The notes: generated by a model not told the origin, from the letters alone. Positions 7,850 to 17,825 are shown, numbered from the stretch's first letter. The stretch is 45,339 nt of DNA from an uncultured Mycoplasmatota bacterium (GCA_946414095.1 CAMKNB010000010.1:1-45339); one strand, 5' to 3'. Numbers and translations are program-made.

Positions 7850-10081
7850 TTATGAATTAATACCTTTTACCTTCATTTCTTGTAATTCATCTTCATCATC
7901 ACTTTCAGGTTTATCAATTGTTCTTTTTTCTAAAATCATCCAAATTCTAGGTCCAATTAATAATGATGAAACAGTACCAGCAATTAATCCAATTAATATA
8001 GCAATATTAAATGTGATAATATCATTAAGTCCAACACATATTAATGTTACAACTGAAACTATTGTTGTAATACTAGTCCAAATGTTTCTATTAATTGTTT
8101 GAATTGAAGAAGTATTTACTAAATTAGTAAGTTCTTCTTTTGTTAATTTCTTTTTATTTCTATATAGATTAGCTCTATTTTCTCTAATTCTATCAAATAC
8201 AACAATTGTATCATTAATTGAATAACCTATTATTGTTAGAAGTGCTGCAACTATTATAAAATCAACACTAATATTAAATATAGCAAATAATGCAAGTATT
8301 ATTAGTGAGTCATGCATAAGCATTAATATACCAGTAATAGCAAAATTGAAATTAAATCTTATTGTTACATAGATAACAATAGCTATCATTGAATAAAGAA
8401 GTGCTTTGATAGCATTTTTAGTTAAATTTTTAGTAACTAAATTACTAATTTCACTAACAGAAGTTGTTATTCCAAGACTTTCAATTTGTGATTTAACATT
8501 AAGTTCTGTTTCTTCATCTAATATGTCATTTATTATGATATATCCTTCTGTTTTAGAGCCTAAATAATAGTCATAATCTCTTACATCATAATCTTTAACT
8601 ATATCTTTAACTTTATCAAAATCTATTGTTTCTTTACTTGATAAACCTATATTTGTTCCACCTGTAAAATCTACTCCAAAGTTAAATCCTTTAAATAATG
8701 CAAAAGCAATACCAAGTACAATAATTACTCCAGATACTATTAATGGATATTTAGAAAATTTAACATAATCTATTTCTTTCTTAGCTTTACTTTTTCCAAA
8801 TAAAGCAATAGGATTATCTTTAAACACTCCACTTTTAACACTTAAGCTTACAAGTAAACGATATAACATTACGCAAGTAAATACAGTTACAAATATTGTG
8901 ATTATTAACATTGTAGCAAATCCTCTAACACTACTTTCACCAAAAATATAAAGTACAATTCCAGCAATTAGTGTTGTAATATTAGCATCGATTATTGATG
9001 TAAGACTACTCTTGTTACCTTCTTTATATGCTACATTTAATTTAGAATTTCTAGTAAGTTCATCTTTAACTCTCTCATTGGATATAATTATTGAATCAAC
9101 TGCCATACCAATACCAAGTACTAAAGCAGCAATTCCAGTTAAAGTAAGTACTCCATCTACTGAATTAAATAATATAAATACTAATAATAAATATGTAAAT
9201 AAACAAATACTTCCAATTAAACCACTAAATCTATATTTAAATATTAATATTAATGAAATAAGAACAAATGTAATAATACCAGCAATACCAGTTTTACTAA
9301 TTGTTTCTTCTCCAAATGTAGGTGAAACACTTCTTGGAGTAGCTTCTTCTGATAATTTAGTAGGTAAACTACCACTATTAATTAAATCAGCAAGTTCTTC
9401 TGCTTGTTCTTTAGTAAAACTTCCACTAATAGTTACAGTATTACTACTAAGTCCTTCATTTACATATGCAGCAGAAATACATTTCATACTTCCATTACCA
9501 CATTCATCTTTCATACTTTCATATGAATCAGTTTTAGGATCAAAATCTAACCAAGTAATTATTTTATTGTTGTCATTTCCCTTTTCACTTAACTTTTTTG
9601 TTACATTATAAAATTTCTCAATATCATCAATATCAAGAGCAACTTCATGTCTAAGTTCTTTAGTATTATAATTATATTTAGCTCCATTACGTCCTAAAAT
9701 ATCGCTAGTTAATAATAAATTATCATCTGTATCTCTAAATGTTAAAACAGCAGTTGTACTTATTCTATTTCTAGCTTCTTCTTCATTTGACACTCCGGGT
9801 AATTGAACTCTAATTAAATTATCACCTTCAATTGTAATAACTGGTTCACTTACACCTAATGTATCGATTCTTTTTACAATAGCTGAATAAGTTTTTTGTA
9901 AATCATCACTAGTTAATTCTTCCCCTTCTGTAAGTGGCTCTACATTATATAGGATTTCAAACCCACCTTGTAAATCAATACCATAAGAAATATTATTAAT
10001 AATTGGTTTTATTAATAAAGCTCCTACTGATATTATTAATATCATGACAATAATTGATATTATAAAATTTCTTTTCTTCAT
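7850..10081 (-). CDS. secDF: Fused protein translocase subunit SecDF
   Basis: A membrane RND-type subunit that uses the ion gradient to pull preproteins out of the SecYEG channel. SecD and SecF are one chain of about 743 residues, as in many Bacilli, with about 12 membrane segments. The SecD motif GIDLQGG is at about 34-40 and the SecF motif GVDFTGGT near residue 470; AVDSIIISNERVKDE in SecD and NDTIVVFDRIRENR in SecF are the conserved TM4-like sequences. Two adjacent ATGs exist; the second (10081) has better spacing (five bases) from AGGAGG. It follows the comN-like gene, whose TAG stop overlaps the ribosome-binding site, so the two are coupled. Confidence 0.96.
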   Translation of the reverse strand: MKKRNFIISIIVMILIISVGALLIKPIINNISYGIDLQGGFEILYNVEPLTEGEELTSDDLQKTYSAIVKRIDTLGVSEPVITIEGDNLIRVQLPGVSNEEEARNRISTTAVLTFRDTDDNLLLTSDILGRNGAKYNYNTKELRHEVALDIDDIEKFYNVTKKLSEKGNDNNKIITWLDFDPKTDSYESMKDECGNGSMKCISAAYVNEGLSSNTVTISGSFTKEQAEELADLINSGSLPTKLSEEATPRSVSPTFGEETISKTGIAGIITFVLISLILIFKYRFSGLIGSICLFTYLLLVFILFNSVDGVLTLTGIAALVLGIGMAVDSIIISNERVKDELTRNSKLNVAYKEGNKSSLTSIIDANITTLIAGIVLYIFGESSVRGFATMLIITIFVTVFTCVMLYRLLVSLSVKSGVFKDNPIALFGKSKAKKEIDYVKFSKYPLIVSGVIIVLGIAFALFKGFNFGVDFTGGTNIGLSSKETIDFDKVKDIVKDYDVRDYDYYLGSKTEGYIIINDILDEETELNVKSQIESLGITTSVSEISNLVTKNLTKNAIKALLYSMIAIVIYVTIRFNFNFAITGILMLMHDSLIILALFAIFNISVDFIIVAALLTIIGYSINDTIVVFDRIRENRANLYRNKKKLTKEELTNLVNTSSIQTINRNIWTSITTIVSVVTLICVGLNDIITFNIAILIGLIAGTVSSLLIGPRIWMILEKRTIDKPESDDEDELQEMKVKGINS

Positions 10082-10090
10082 CATTTCCTC

Positions 10091-10384
10091 CTAAATCAAG
10101 TCATTTATTTCACTTATGGGTTCATTATTTTTATATTTATTTAATTTTTGCATTACATAATCATTTATAGAATAATTATCAGCATGAATAATATCACTTA
10201 TTAATTCATGTAATTCTAAATCCTTTTTGTTCTTCCAAGATGTTTCAACTAAATAATTCCATATATCCTTTTCATTAGCATAATTAAGATGCATTCTTCT
10301 TAATTCTTTTACTTTAGAATATAACGCTGGAAGGACTCTATTATATAATTCTTTAACTGTTTTAAATTCTATATTTTCATCCAT
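10091..10384 (-). CDS. comN: ComN-like post-transcriptional regulator
   Basis: A small soluble protein of 97 residues. The middle matches the post-transcriptional regulator family of Bacillus ComN: SKVKELRRM, then a DIWNYL...SWKNKK block and LHELISDII. In B. subtilis ComN acts on comE mRNA and sits at division sites, and its gene lies beside secDF, as here. That synteny is the best support. An in-frame TTG at 10396 would add four residues; the ATG at 10384 is preferred, with GGTGTT upstream. First gene of the secDF operon, downstream of a TATAAT box at 10401-10406. No competence operon is visible in this window, so the target is unknown. Confidence 0.75.
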   Translation of the reverse strand: MDENIEFKTVKELYNRVLPALYSKVKELRRMHLNYANEKDIWNYLVETSWKNKKDLELHELISDIIHADNYSINDYVMQKLNKYKNNEPISEINDLI

Positions 10385-10400
10385 AAGTAACACCAATATA

Positions 10401-10406
10401 ATTATA
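10401..10406 (-). promoter_or_regulatory. -10 element of the comN-secDF-rel operon
   Basis: TATAAT on the minus strand, 16 bases before the ATG at 10384. No convincing -35 is seen, but the site lies just after the ymfH terminator, where a new promoter is expected. Confidence 0.45.
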
Positions 10407-10422
10407 CAATAACAATCAAAAA

Positions 10423-10444
10423 AAAGAAACTAAATAGTTTCTTT
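10423..10444 (-). terminator. Terminator of the ezrA-ftsK-deoD-ymfFH operon
   Basis: A 9-bp stem (AAAGAAACT at 423-431 with 436-444) and 4-nt loop, followed on the minus strand by a run of T. It lies 26 bases past the ymfH stop codon. Confidence 0.8.
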
Positions 10445-10470
10445 ATTATTATGTTTTCACTTGTACTTAA

Positions 10471-11736
10471 TTACTTAATTGTTCTAATTACACTAACATT
10501 GTCAAAAACTAAAGATTTTAATATATTATTAGCTATATTATAACTCATATTATTAATTGTACTATATTCATTATAATCTATTTTGTTTTCCATTAATATT
10601 GATTCACAAATATTATATTCTACATCTTCAATGTTATCAAAGTCTGTTATATATGATTTTAAGAATAATTTTTTCTTTCTCTCAAAATCATCTTTTTTAA
10701 TTTCTAACTTTCTAATATCTTTTGAAATATTATCAATAAATACATTAGCATCATCACAAGAAGCACTAATAATTAATACAACATAATCGTCAATAATATT
10801 AACACTAGTACTCATATTTGTAACAATATTTTCACTTTTATATTTTTCAAATAACTTAGATGAAGCAGAAAAATTATTAGATAGTATTATACTTAAATAA
10901 TATCTTAATAGAGTATCATTTTTTATATTAAATATTCTTTTATTAATTTTAATTCCATATTTAACCCTAGCATCTATTAAATCTTTTTTAATTTCTTGAT
11001 AACTTATTCTTACATTATCTATTTCTTTTTCTTTAATTAATTTAGGTAATTTCTTTTGACTTAAATTTAATTTATCCATATATTCATGTATAACATTGCT
11101 AACTTCTACTGGATCAAAATTACCTGTAACTATAATAAATGTATTATTTGGAACATAATAATCACTATAAATTTCATTTAATCTTTTAGCAGTTATTTTT
11201 TCTATATCACTTCTTTCACCAACTACAGTGTTATTAACATATGAAGAATGAAACATATTATTAAATAGTTCACTATACATAAAACTATTTAAATCATCTT
11301 TGTACATATCTATTTCTTCACCAATAATACCTTTTTCTTCATTAACACATTTTTCATTAATATCTGTATTATAAAAAATATCTAAAAGTAGTTTTAAATT
11401 TTCTATTAAATTAATACTACCAAATATATTATAATTAGTTCCATGATAATTAGTCCATGCATTAGCTAAACTTCCTAATGAATTAATTCTTTCTGATATT
11501 TCTTTATTTTCAGACAAAGCCATAACTTTATGTTCAAGAAAATGAGCACTACCAGGTATAACATTAACTTCTTTTTTACCTTTTCTATATTTCAAAACAT
11601 TAGCACCATAATTTACTGAAATTGATATATAAAAGTTTTTAGTTTTATTAGTAGGATATAAATATACATTTATTCCATTAGATAGTTTTTCTGTGTACAA
11701 ATATTCATCTAATACTTCAAATACATGCTTTTTCAT
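10471..11736 (-). CDS. ymfH: M16 family zinc peptidase, catalytic partner (YmfH-like)
   Basis: A cytoplasmic zinc-peptidase-fold protein of 421 residues. The inverted zinc motif HFLEH is at 65-69, with the third ligand in the EKGIIGEEID stretch near residue 140. It is paired with a partner lacking this motif (ymfF, immediately upstream), the usual heterodimer of this family. In B. subtilis the YmfF/YmfH pair has been linked to the 5-aminopentanol modification of elongation factor P; whether that holds here is inference. Its ATG overlaps the ymfF stop by one base, implying coupled translation. Last gene of the ezrA operon. Confidence 0.87.
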   Translation of the reverse strand: MKKHVFEVLDEYLYTEKLSNGINVYLYPTNKTKNFYISISVNYGANVLKYRKGKKEVNVIPGSAHFLEHKVMALSENKEISERINSLGSLANAWTNYHGTNYNIFGSINLIENLKLLLDIFYNTDINEKCVNEEKGIIGEEIDMYKDDLNSFMYSELFNNMFHSSYVNNTVVGERSDIEKITAKRLNEIYSDYYVPNNTFIIVTGNFDPVEVSNVIHEYMDKLNLSQKKLPKLIKEKEIDNVRISYQEIKKDLIDARVKYGIKINKRIFNIKNDTLLRYYLSIILSNNFSASSKLFEKYKSENIVTNMSTSVNIIDDYVVLIISASCDDANVFIDNISKDIRKLEIKKDDFERKKKLFLKSYITDFDNIEDVEYNICESILMENKIDYNEYSTINNMSYNIANNILKSLVFDNVSVIRTIK

Positions 11737-12995
11737 TAGTTGTTATCTCCTTTCAATAAATATATAGTACTTAATTTTATTTTTTCATTTAATTTTATTA
11801 CTTCATCTATAGTAACTTTATTAATATTATCTCTTAATGTTTCAATATCCTCAACCATTTCAAATTCTCTGTTGTAATATGTGTTTATTTGAGAAACAGC
11901 ATCATCATAATAATTATTTAAATATGTATTAATTGTTTTTTTAGCTGAATCAAATAGTCTACTTACTTGTTTTTTATTACTCATATCACTTACACATTTT
12001 TTGACAAGTTCAATAGTTTTATCATAATTATCTTTATTTATTCCAGCATAAATAGTTAGTGATGGATTATATTTTGATACATATGAGCCAATTGTGTAGC
12101 AAAGAGAGTTTTCTTCTCTAACTATATTAAATAGTATTGAATCATTCATTGTACCTAATATTGTATTATACACTCTTAATACATGATTTAATTCATGATA
12201 ATTCATATCAATTAATCTATATCCAATATATAATTTAGATTGATTAAATGGTAAAGAATCCTCTTTATTAAATACTTTATCACTATATTTATGATTAATC
12301 ATTAGTGACATTTTTTTGCTATTTGATTTTACTCCTCTAAACATATTTTCAATTTTATCTACTATACTTTCACTTACTTCACCATGAACACATACATCAA
12401 TTTTGTAACTTCCATCAAATAACGTCTTATAAAATTTATATAGTTTTTTATTATCTATGTTCTCTAATTCTTCTAAAGAAGGTATGCTACTATAAGAGCT
12501 AGGAGTTTTATCATACATTATTTTTGCATATTCTATTCCAGCATATAAATTAGGGTTTATCTTAATAGAATTTATTCTAGAAATAGCATCAGTTTTGATA
12601 ATATTATAGTATTCCATATTAAATTCTTCATTATTAACATTTGGATTAAAAATAATTTCTTTTAAATAATCTAATGATTCATCTAAATATTTACTTTCTG
12701 TATATTTTGGATTAACAAAATCAAGTGAAAATACAAATGATTCTAAAGCCCCACTTAAAATAAATGAAGAAGAAACTTTAGCTCCGTATAATTCTTCACC
12801 ATTTATTGCTATTTTGTTTTTAGTATTATATTTTTTTGATGAATAAACTAAATTATATGCTAGTAGATTTCCATAAACTATATCATTTTTATCAAATTCT
12901 TTCGTAAAAAATACAACCACATTTATAGTTTTAAATCTATCTGTATTAATTAAATGTATAGTTAAATTATCTTTGTTTATCTTTTTATATTCCAT
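11736..12995 (-). CDS. ymfF: M16 family peptidase homologue without zinc motif (YmfF-like)
   Basis: A 419-residue M16-fold protein in which no HxxEH is present in the N-terminal half, so it should be non-catalytic. It keeps the C-terminal substrate-binding Arg/Tyr signature of inactive M16 partners (REENSLCYTIGSYVS). Together with YmfH it should form a closed-chamber heterodimer. Start supported by AGGAGG six bases upstream of the ATG. A hairpin at 13013-13039 lies only 17 bases before the start codon, with no room for a promoter in between, so expression probably depends on read-through from ezrA-ftsK-deoD or on a promoter inside deoD. Confidence 0.85.
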   Translation of the reverse strand: MEYKKINKDNLTIHLINTDRFKTINVVVFFTKEFDKNDIVYGNLLAYNLVYSSKKYNTKNKIAINGEELYGAKVSSSFILSGALESFVFSLDFVNPKYTESKYLDESLDYLKEIIFNPNVNNEEFNMEYYNIIKTDAISRINSIKINPNLYAGIEYAKIMYDKTPSSYSSIPSLEELENIDNKKLYKFYKTLFDGSYKIDVCVHGEVSESIVDKIENMFRGVKSNSKKMSLMINHKYSDKVFNKEDSLPFNQSKLYIGYRLIDMNYHELNHVLRVYNTILGTMNDSILFNIVREENSLCYTIGSYVSKYNPSLTIYAGINKDNYDKTIELVKKCVSDMSNKKQVSRLFDSAKKTINTYLNNYYDDAVSQINTYYNREFEMVEDIETLRDNINKVTIDEVIKLNEKIKLSTIYLLKGDNN

Positions 12996-13012
12996 TTTTA
13001 CCTCCTATTTAA

Positions 13013-13039
13013 AAAAGAAGATAACTCGTATCTTCTTTT
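13013..13039 (-). terminator. Intra-operon hairpin between deoD and ymfF
   Basis: An 11-bp perfect stem (13013-13023 with 13029-13039, loop ACTCG) sits after the deoD stop. On the minus strand the T tract is mostly in the stem (TTCTTTT then TT), so termination may be partial. It is immediately followed by the ymfF ribosome-binding site. Confidence 0.65.
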
Positions 13040-13056
13040 ATTATTTACAAAACTTA

Positions 13057-13761
13057 TTATTTTATGATAGATTCTAGTGCTAAAACTATCATTTCATCAA
13101 GTTTTCTTTCTCTAGAAGCAGAGTCTATTTCCTCGTGAGTTATTAAATTATCACTGATAGTTAAAAGTGCTGTTGCTTTTTTCATAAACTTATTTGCATT
13201 ACTCATTAATGCATAAGTCTCCATTTCTACAGCCTTACATCCCATAGATGTAAATTTAGAATAATCTTTATTATCTGTATAAAATGCTTCAGATGTGTGA
13301 ATTCTACCAGTTTTTAAATCTAATCCCTTCATTCTTGCTGTATTCATTATAACACTATTTAATTCAGCTGTTGTATTTATTACCTCTGTATTTTTTCTTC
13401 CACTTTCTTCTTCAAATGTAGTATTTGAATAAACAGAATCAGCTAGCAATATATCATATACTTTTAAATCTTCTGTATAACTTCCTGCTGTACCTATTCT
13501 AATTATTTTTTCTACATCATAATCATTAAATAGTTCATAACTATATATTCCCATACTAGGAATACCCATGCCACTTGCAAATACTGTTACGCTTACTCCT
13601 TTATAAGTACCAGTATAAGCAAGTTCTCCTCTTACTTTATTTACAAGTTTTGGATTTTCTAAATATTTTTCTGCAATATAGGATGCTCTATTTGGATCTC
13701 CTGGCATAAGCACACGTGGTGCTATGTCTCCTTTTTGTGCTTCAATATGTACTGTTGGCAT
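13057..13761 (-). CDS. deoD: Purine-nucleoside phosphorylase, DeoD type
   Basis: Splits purine nucleosides with phosphate to free base and ribose 1-phosphate in salvage. The 234 residues match the hexameric trimer-of-dimers class: N-terminal MPTVHIEAQKGDIA, phosphate-binding MPGDPNRA, GSGMGIPS-like ASGMGIPSMGIYSYEL, VEMETYAL and the catalytic Asp in LLTISDNL near the C-terminus. The ATG is preceded by GAGGAGGA, which lies in the end of ftsK. Two bases separate it from the ftsK stop, so it is part of the division operon by position although its role is metabolic. It complements mtnN and apt further along. Confidence 0.95.
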   Translation of the reverse strand: MPTVHIEAQKGDIAPRVLMPGDPNRASYIAEKYLENPKLVNKVRGELAYTGTYKGVSVTVFASGMGIPSMGIYSYELFNDYDVEKIIRIGTAGSYTEDLKVYDILLADSVYSNTTFEEESGRKNTEVINTTAELNSVIMNTARMKGLDLKTGRIHTSEAFYTDNKDYSKFTSMGCKAVEMETYALMSNANKFMKKATALLTISDNLITHEEIDSASRERKLDEMIVLALESIIK

Positions 13762-13763
13762 TA

Positions 13764-16004
13764 TTATTCCTCCTCTATATTATTATCTTCATACTTAACA
13801 AGTACGTCTCTTGGCTTGCTTCCTTTAGCAGGACCAACTAAACCTTGTTCCTCAAACATATCCATTATTCTAGCAGCTCTATTGTATCCAATGCTAAATT
13901 TTCTTTGAATTAATGATGCACTAATTTGACCAGTTCTGATAGCATGATCTAATACTTGATCATAAAGTACATCTTTTTGCATTTCTTCTCCACCACTAGA
14001 TACACTTCCAGTAGAAGAACTTTGAGAAGTTAAATTATTAAAGTCATCGCTATATCTTGGCCCGTGACTTCTTTCTTTAATAAAATCAACTACTCTTCCT
14101 ATTTCACCATCTGAAACAAAACTTCCTTGAATACGTGTTGGAGCATTATCATCCATTGGTTTATATAACATATCTCCTTTTCCAAGAAGTTTTTCAGCAC
14201 CAGTCATATCAAGTATTGTTCTAGAGTCAATTGATGAAGATACTGCAAATGATATACGAGTTGGTATATTTGATTTTACAACACCTGTAATTACATCAGT
14301 ACTTGGTCTTTGAGTTGCTACTATTAAATGAATACCAGCTGCACGAGCAAGTTGAGTAATTCTCATGATTGATTCTTCAACTTCTTTAGCTGCAACAAGC
14401 ATTAAATCTGCAAGTTCATCAATAATTACTAAAACGAAAGGCATCTTTTTAAGACCACAATCTGGTTTTTTCTTAAGTTCCTTTTCTACATATTCATTAT
14501 ATGTTGCAATATTTTTTGTACCACTATTTTTAAATGTTTCAAATCTATCATCCATCATAACAACAATCTTTTGTAAAGCAGCGCTTGCTTTTTTAGGATC
14601 TGTCACAACTGGAGTTATTAAATGAGGAATTCCATCATAAACATTAAATTCAACCTTCTTAGGGTCAACTAGTACCATCTTAACTTCATCTGGAGTGGTT
14701 CTCATTAATATTGAAACAATTATATTATTTATACATACTGATTTACCACTACCAGTAGCACCAGCTACTAACATATGTGGTGTTTTGTTAATTTCAACAT
14801 ATTTTACATTACCCATTATATCTCTTCCTAATGGTGCTGCAAGTTTTGAGTCAGCAAGTTTACTATTTTTACTCATAGCTTCCATTATTTCTCTCATAGA
14901 TACAGGTAAAATATTTTGATTTGGAACTTCTACACCTATTGTATTTTTACCTGGAATAGGTGCTTCAATTCTTACTTCCTTAGCAGCTAGTGCTAAAGCT
15001 ATTTCACGTGAAATACTAAGAACTTTATTTACTTTAGTACCACGTTCTAAGTTCATTTCATATTGAGTAATAGCAGGTCCTACGTGTACTTCTACTACTC
15101 TTGCATTCATACCAAAATCTCTAAATACTCTTTCAAGAGTTTTTGTATTCTGAGAAATTATTTCTGTTGAATTTGCTTTTCCTTTATTCTTATTTACATC
15201 AAGTAAATCAATTGGTGGTTTTACATATACTTCATTTATTTCATCTTGAACTTTAGGTATTTCTACCTTAGTTTCTTTTACTTCTTCCTTGCGTGGTTCA
15301 AGATCTTCAACACTTGTTATTACTACTCTCTTATCAACACTTTTTTCATCAATATCTTCTGGAAGCAATCTTTCATTTTTAGTTTTTGGAGTAGTTTCTT
15401 CTTCGTCATCATCATCTTCTTCACTACGATCAAATATTCTCTTAAATGGTGAAGCAATAGCTCTTCCAATATCAACAAGAGTAATATCAAATATCATAAT
15501 TAATCCAAATCCAATTATAACAGCCATAACAAATATAGTACCTTCAGTATCAAATAGTGATTGGAAGAAAAATGATAAAACTGCTCCTATCATACCCCCA
15601 CCTGTATTAACTTCATTATTTGTATCAAAAGCTACATCTATATTTTGCATAGTTGTTGTAAGTATTTCTTTTCCATGCAAACTATTTTCACTAATATAAT
15701 TTATATGTGAAAAAAGTAATAATGCTATTATTAAGCAATAAACTCCAATAAGTCTTCCTGATAAATAATTTACTTTTCCTCTCTTAGCAATCATACTCAC
15801 ACCAAGTATAAGTATTAATGCTAGAAATAATATTGGCCATGAACCAAACATAAATATAGCAAATTTTTTAATAAGTGAACCAACTACACCAAATGAACCT
15901 AATCCAGTTACTGCAAGTAATATTAATAAAAGTCCTATTAATTCATTACCATATTGAAATCCTTTTTTACTACTTTCTGTTTTTGATTTTTTTCTTTTTG
16001 CCAC
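13764..16004 (-). CDS. ftsK: DNA translocase FtsK/SpoIIIE
   Basis: A septum-anchored ATP-driven motor that pumps chromosomal DNA through the closing division septum. The N-terminus has about four membrane segments (about 20-190), then an acidic, charged linker (EEDDDDEEE near 195), the motor with Walker A GATGSGKS and Walker B VIIDELADLM, and a winged-helix gamma domain at the C-terminus (LYDQVLDHAI to RAARIMDMFEEQGLVG) that reads polar DNA motifs. I take the start as the GTG at 16004 (MAKRKKSK, 746 residues), because AGGTG lies just upstream; a GTG at 16013 would fall within that ribosome-binding site. It directly follows ezrA, giving a two-gene division block. Confidence 0.95.
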   Translation of the reverse strand: MAKRKKSKTESSKKGFQYGNELIGLLLILLAVTGLGSFGVVGSLIKKFAIFMFGSWPILFLALILILGVSMIAKRGKVNYLSGRLIGVYCLIIALLLFSHINYISENSLHGKEILTTTMQNIDVAFDTNNEVNTGGGMIGAVLSFFFQSLFDTEGTIFVMAVIIGFGLIMIFDITLVDIGRAIASPFKRIFDRSEEDDDDEEETTPKTKNERLLPEDIDEKSVDKRVVITSVEDLEPRKEEVKETKVEIPKVQDEINEVYVKPPIDLLDVNKNKGKANSTEIISQNTKTLERVFRDFGMNARVVEVHVGPAITQYEMNLERGTKVNKVLSISREIALALAAKEVRIEAPIPGKNTIGVEVPNQNILPVSMREIMEAMSKNSKLADSKLAAPLGRDIMGNVKYVEINKTPHMLVAGATGSGKSVCINNIIVSILMRTTPDEVKMVLVDPKKVEFNVYDGIPHLITPVVTDPKKASAALQKIVVMMDDRFETFKNSGTKNIATYNEYVEKELKKKPDCGLKKMPFVLVIIDELADLMLVAAKEVEESIMRITQLARAAGIHLIVATQRPSTDVITGVVKSNIPTRISFAVSSSIDSRTILDMTGAEKLLGKGDMLYKPMDDNAPTRIQGSFVSDGEIGRVVDFIKERSHGPRYSDDFNNLTSQSSSTGSVSSGGEEMQKDVLYDQVLDHAIRTGQISASLIQRKFSIGYNRAARIMDMFEEQGLVGPAKGSKPRDVLVKYEDNNIEEE

Positions 16005-16013
16005 TTTATACAC

Positions 16014-17726
16014 CTAACTTTCCATCTTGCTAAGAAGTTTTTTATGAATTCCAGGTTCTACTATGTTTAGTGTATTTAATACTATCTCAAGTGAATCTTT
16101 ATATTCCCCCTTATTAAATGCTTTACTTGAGGCATTTAATCCAGCTTCAACTTCTTTGTTACTACTTCTATATCTATTTCCATAAACAATTGCCATTTCT
16201 GCCATAGCAGCAGTTTTTGTTGTACTTGATGCTGTTTGATATAGTTTTAATGCTAAATCACGAGCAGTATCTACTCTAATATTTAATGTTTTAATTGAAA
16301 TTGGTTTCTTTTCAATCTCAATATTTATTTCTTTTACAGCATCATATGCTTCTTTTAACTCAGTATAAAATTTATCTGGTATAATTGGTAAATCATAATC
16401 TTTAATTTTATACTTAGAATTATTAATTATATTTTTAATTTCATATAATTGATCTCTTGCTCTTGCTTCATCTTCTTTTAAACTTCCTAAATTCTTTAAT
16501 GTTGTTTCTAATTTATCTTCAACTTTTGATAAATTTACAGCAACTAATTCACATTCATTAGCAAGTTTCGAAAATGGCATAACTTTTGATAAAGTTCTAT
16601 CATTTACTAATTTAAAACTATCTTTTACACTTATTAATTCTTTATTAATTTCATCTACTACTAATACTTCATCTTCTTTTAAATCATAAGTATCTTTAAT
16701 ATTATCTATTTCAGAATATAAATTCCTAAGTATTGATGTAACTTTACTCAATCTTTCAGTAATATTAATAATACCTCTTTCATATTCTTTTTTGCTTCTT
16801 TTTTCATCTTCAAAATCACTATAAAGTCCTTCATAATAATCAAGAAGTGTTTTTAAATCAAAAATAGAATCTTGTAAATTAAGAACATTTAATCTATCCA
16901 TTATTTCTTCTATCTTTTTGTTTGTTTCTGCAATGTTATAATCAATATTTAAATATTCTAAATTATATCCATCTCTAATCATCTTATTAGCATGGCTTTG
17001 AACATCTTTCATTTTCTTAGGTAATATCATCTTAGACATCATTACAATAGTTGGAGCTTCTTCAATAACAATACCAATGTTGTGAATCATATCATCAAGT
17101 GCTCTTACTATTTTGCCAAGTTCATCATATTCTTTATTTTGAATAGATACTTCAAAAGCACTAAATAATTTATTAATATTTTCAAATTGTAACTCTATTC
17201 TACTTGAAACATCTTGATAGTCACTCTTATTTTTATTGTATTTAAATACTATTTCTCTATAAACACTTTTTAATTTAGTAACAGCTTCTCTATTTCTATC
17301 TTCACTTTCGGTCAAGTCCCTTATTTCGCTTAATAATTTATCTGATTTTGCTTTAACATGATAAATATCTTTTTCAGCTTTATCTAATGATAAAAAAGAA
17401 TTATTATAGTCCTTATTCATGCAATAATTTTCTACTTCAATTAATTCATCAGTTAACTTAGGCATATCTTTATTTTCTAATTCATCAAATTGTTTATTCC
17501 AAGTATTAACTTGATTTTCTATATTTTTATTATTAATAAGCTTACTAGCTTTAGATAATTCTGTTTTTAAAGAAGCAGATATTATTAAATTCTTTTCTGT
17601 ATTTAATCTATCAATTGCTTCCATTATACTTTTCTTCTTTTTATTTTTAAGTACTGAATATAAAACATATAAAAGAATGGCAATAAATACAAATACTAAA
17701 ACAATTATCAATGTTGTTTTATTCAT
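16014..17726 (-). CDS. ezrA: Septation ring formation regulator EzrA
   Basis: A membrane-anchored inhibitor and organiser of FtsZ rings in low-GC Gram-positives. One N-terminal membrane helix (about 5-25, short outside part) is followed by over 500 residues of almost unbroken helix with coiled-coil heptads, as in the spectrin-like repeats of EzrA. The length of 570 residues matches the family. The ATG at 17726 (MNKTTLII) has AAGGAGG eight bases upstream; longer in-frame starts up to 17816 would run through the promoter. A TGGTAAAAT extended -10 lies just upstream. First gene of the operon with ftsK. Confidence 0.92.
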   Translation of the reverse strand: MNKTTLIIVLVFVFIAILLYVLYSVLKNKKKKSIMEAIDRLNTEKNLIISASLKTELSKASKLINNKNIENQVNTWNKQFDELENKDMPKLTDELIEVENYCMNKDYNNSFLSLDKAEKDIYHVKAKSDKLLSEIRDLTESEDRNREAVTKLKSVYREIVFKYNKNKSDYQDVSSRIELQFENINKLFSAFEVSIQNKEYDELGKIVRALDDMIHNIGIVIEEAPTIVMMSKMILPKKMKDVQSHANKMIRDGYNLEYLNIDYNIAETNKKIEEIMDRLNVLNLQDSIFDLKTLLDYYEGLYSDFEDEKRSKKEYERGIINITERLSKVTSILRNLYSEIDNIKDTYDLKEDEVLVVDEINKELISVKDSFKLVNDRTLSKVMPFSKLANECELVAVNLSKVEDKLETTLKNLGSLKEDEARARDQLYEIKNIINNSKYKIKDYDLPIIPDKFYTELKEAYDAVKEINIEIEKKPISIKTLNIRVDTARDLALKLYQTASSTTKTAAMAEMAIVYGNRYRSSNKEVEAGLNASSKAFNKGEYKDSLEIVLNTLNIVEPGIHKKLLSKMES

Positions 17727-17745
17727 AATAATATCCTCCTTATAC

Positions 17746-17754
17746 ATTTTACCA
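17746..17754 (-). promoter_or_regulatory. Extended -10 promoter of ezrA-ftsK operon
   Basis: TGGTAAAAT on the minus strand, 19 bases before the ezrA ATG and just before its ribosome-binding site. The -35 region is poor, as expected for an extended -10 promoter. Confidence 0.55.
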
Positions 17755-17825
17755 TATTTACATATTTTTTTGTAGTACTTTTTATTATTACTATAAATAA
17801 TTATATCAATAATCATAAAATAAAA

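Noticed and set aside
9012..9611. 199-codon plus-strand frame inside secDF
   Set aside because: Antisense to a clear conserved gene; its Ser/Ile/Leu/Pro-rich translation is the usual complement of AT-rich membrane-protein code.
15289..15699. Plus-strand frame with a poly-Ser run in ftsK
   Set aside because: Complement of the acidic FtsK linker; no start signal.
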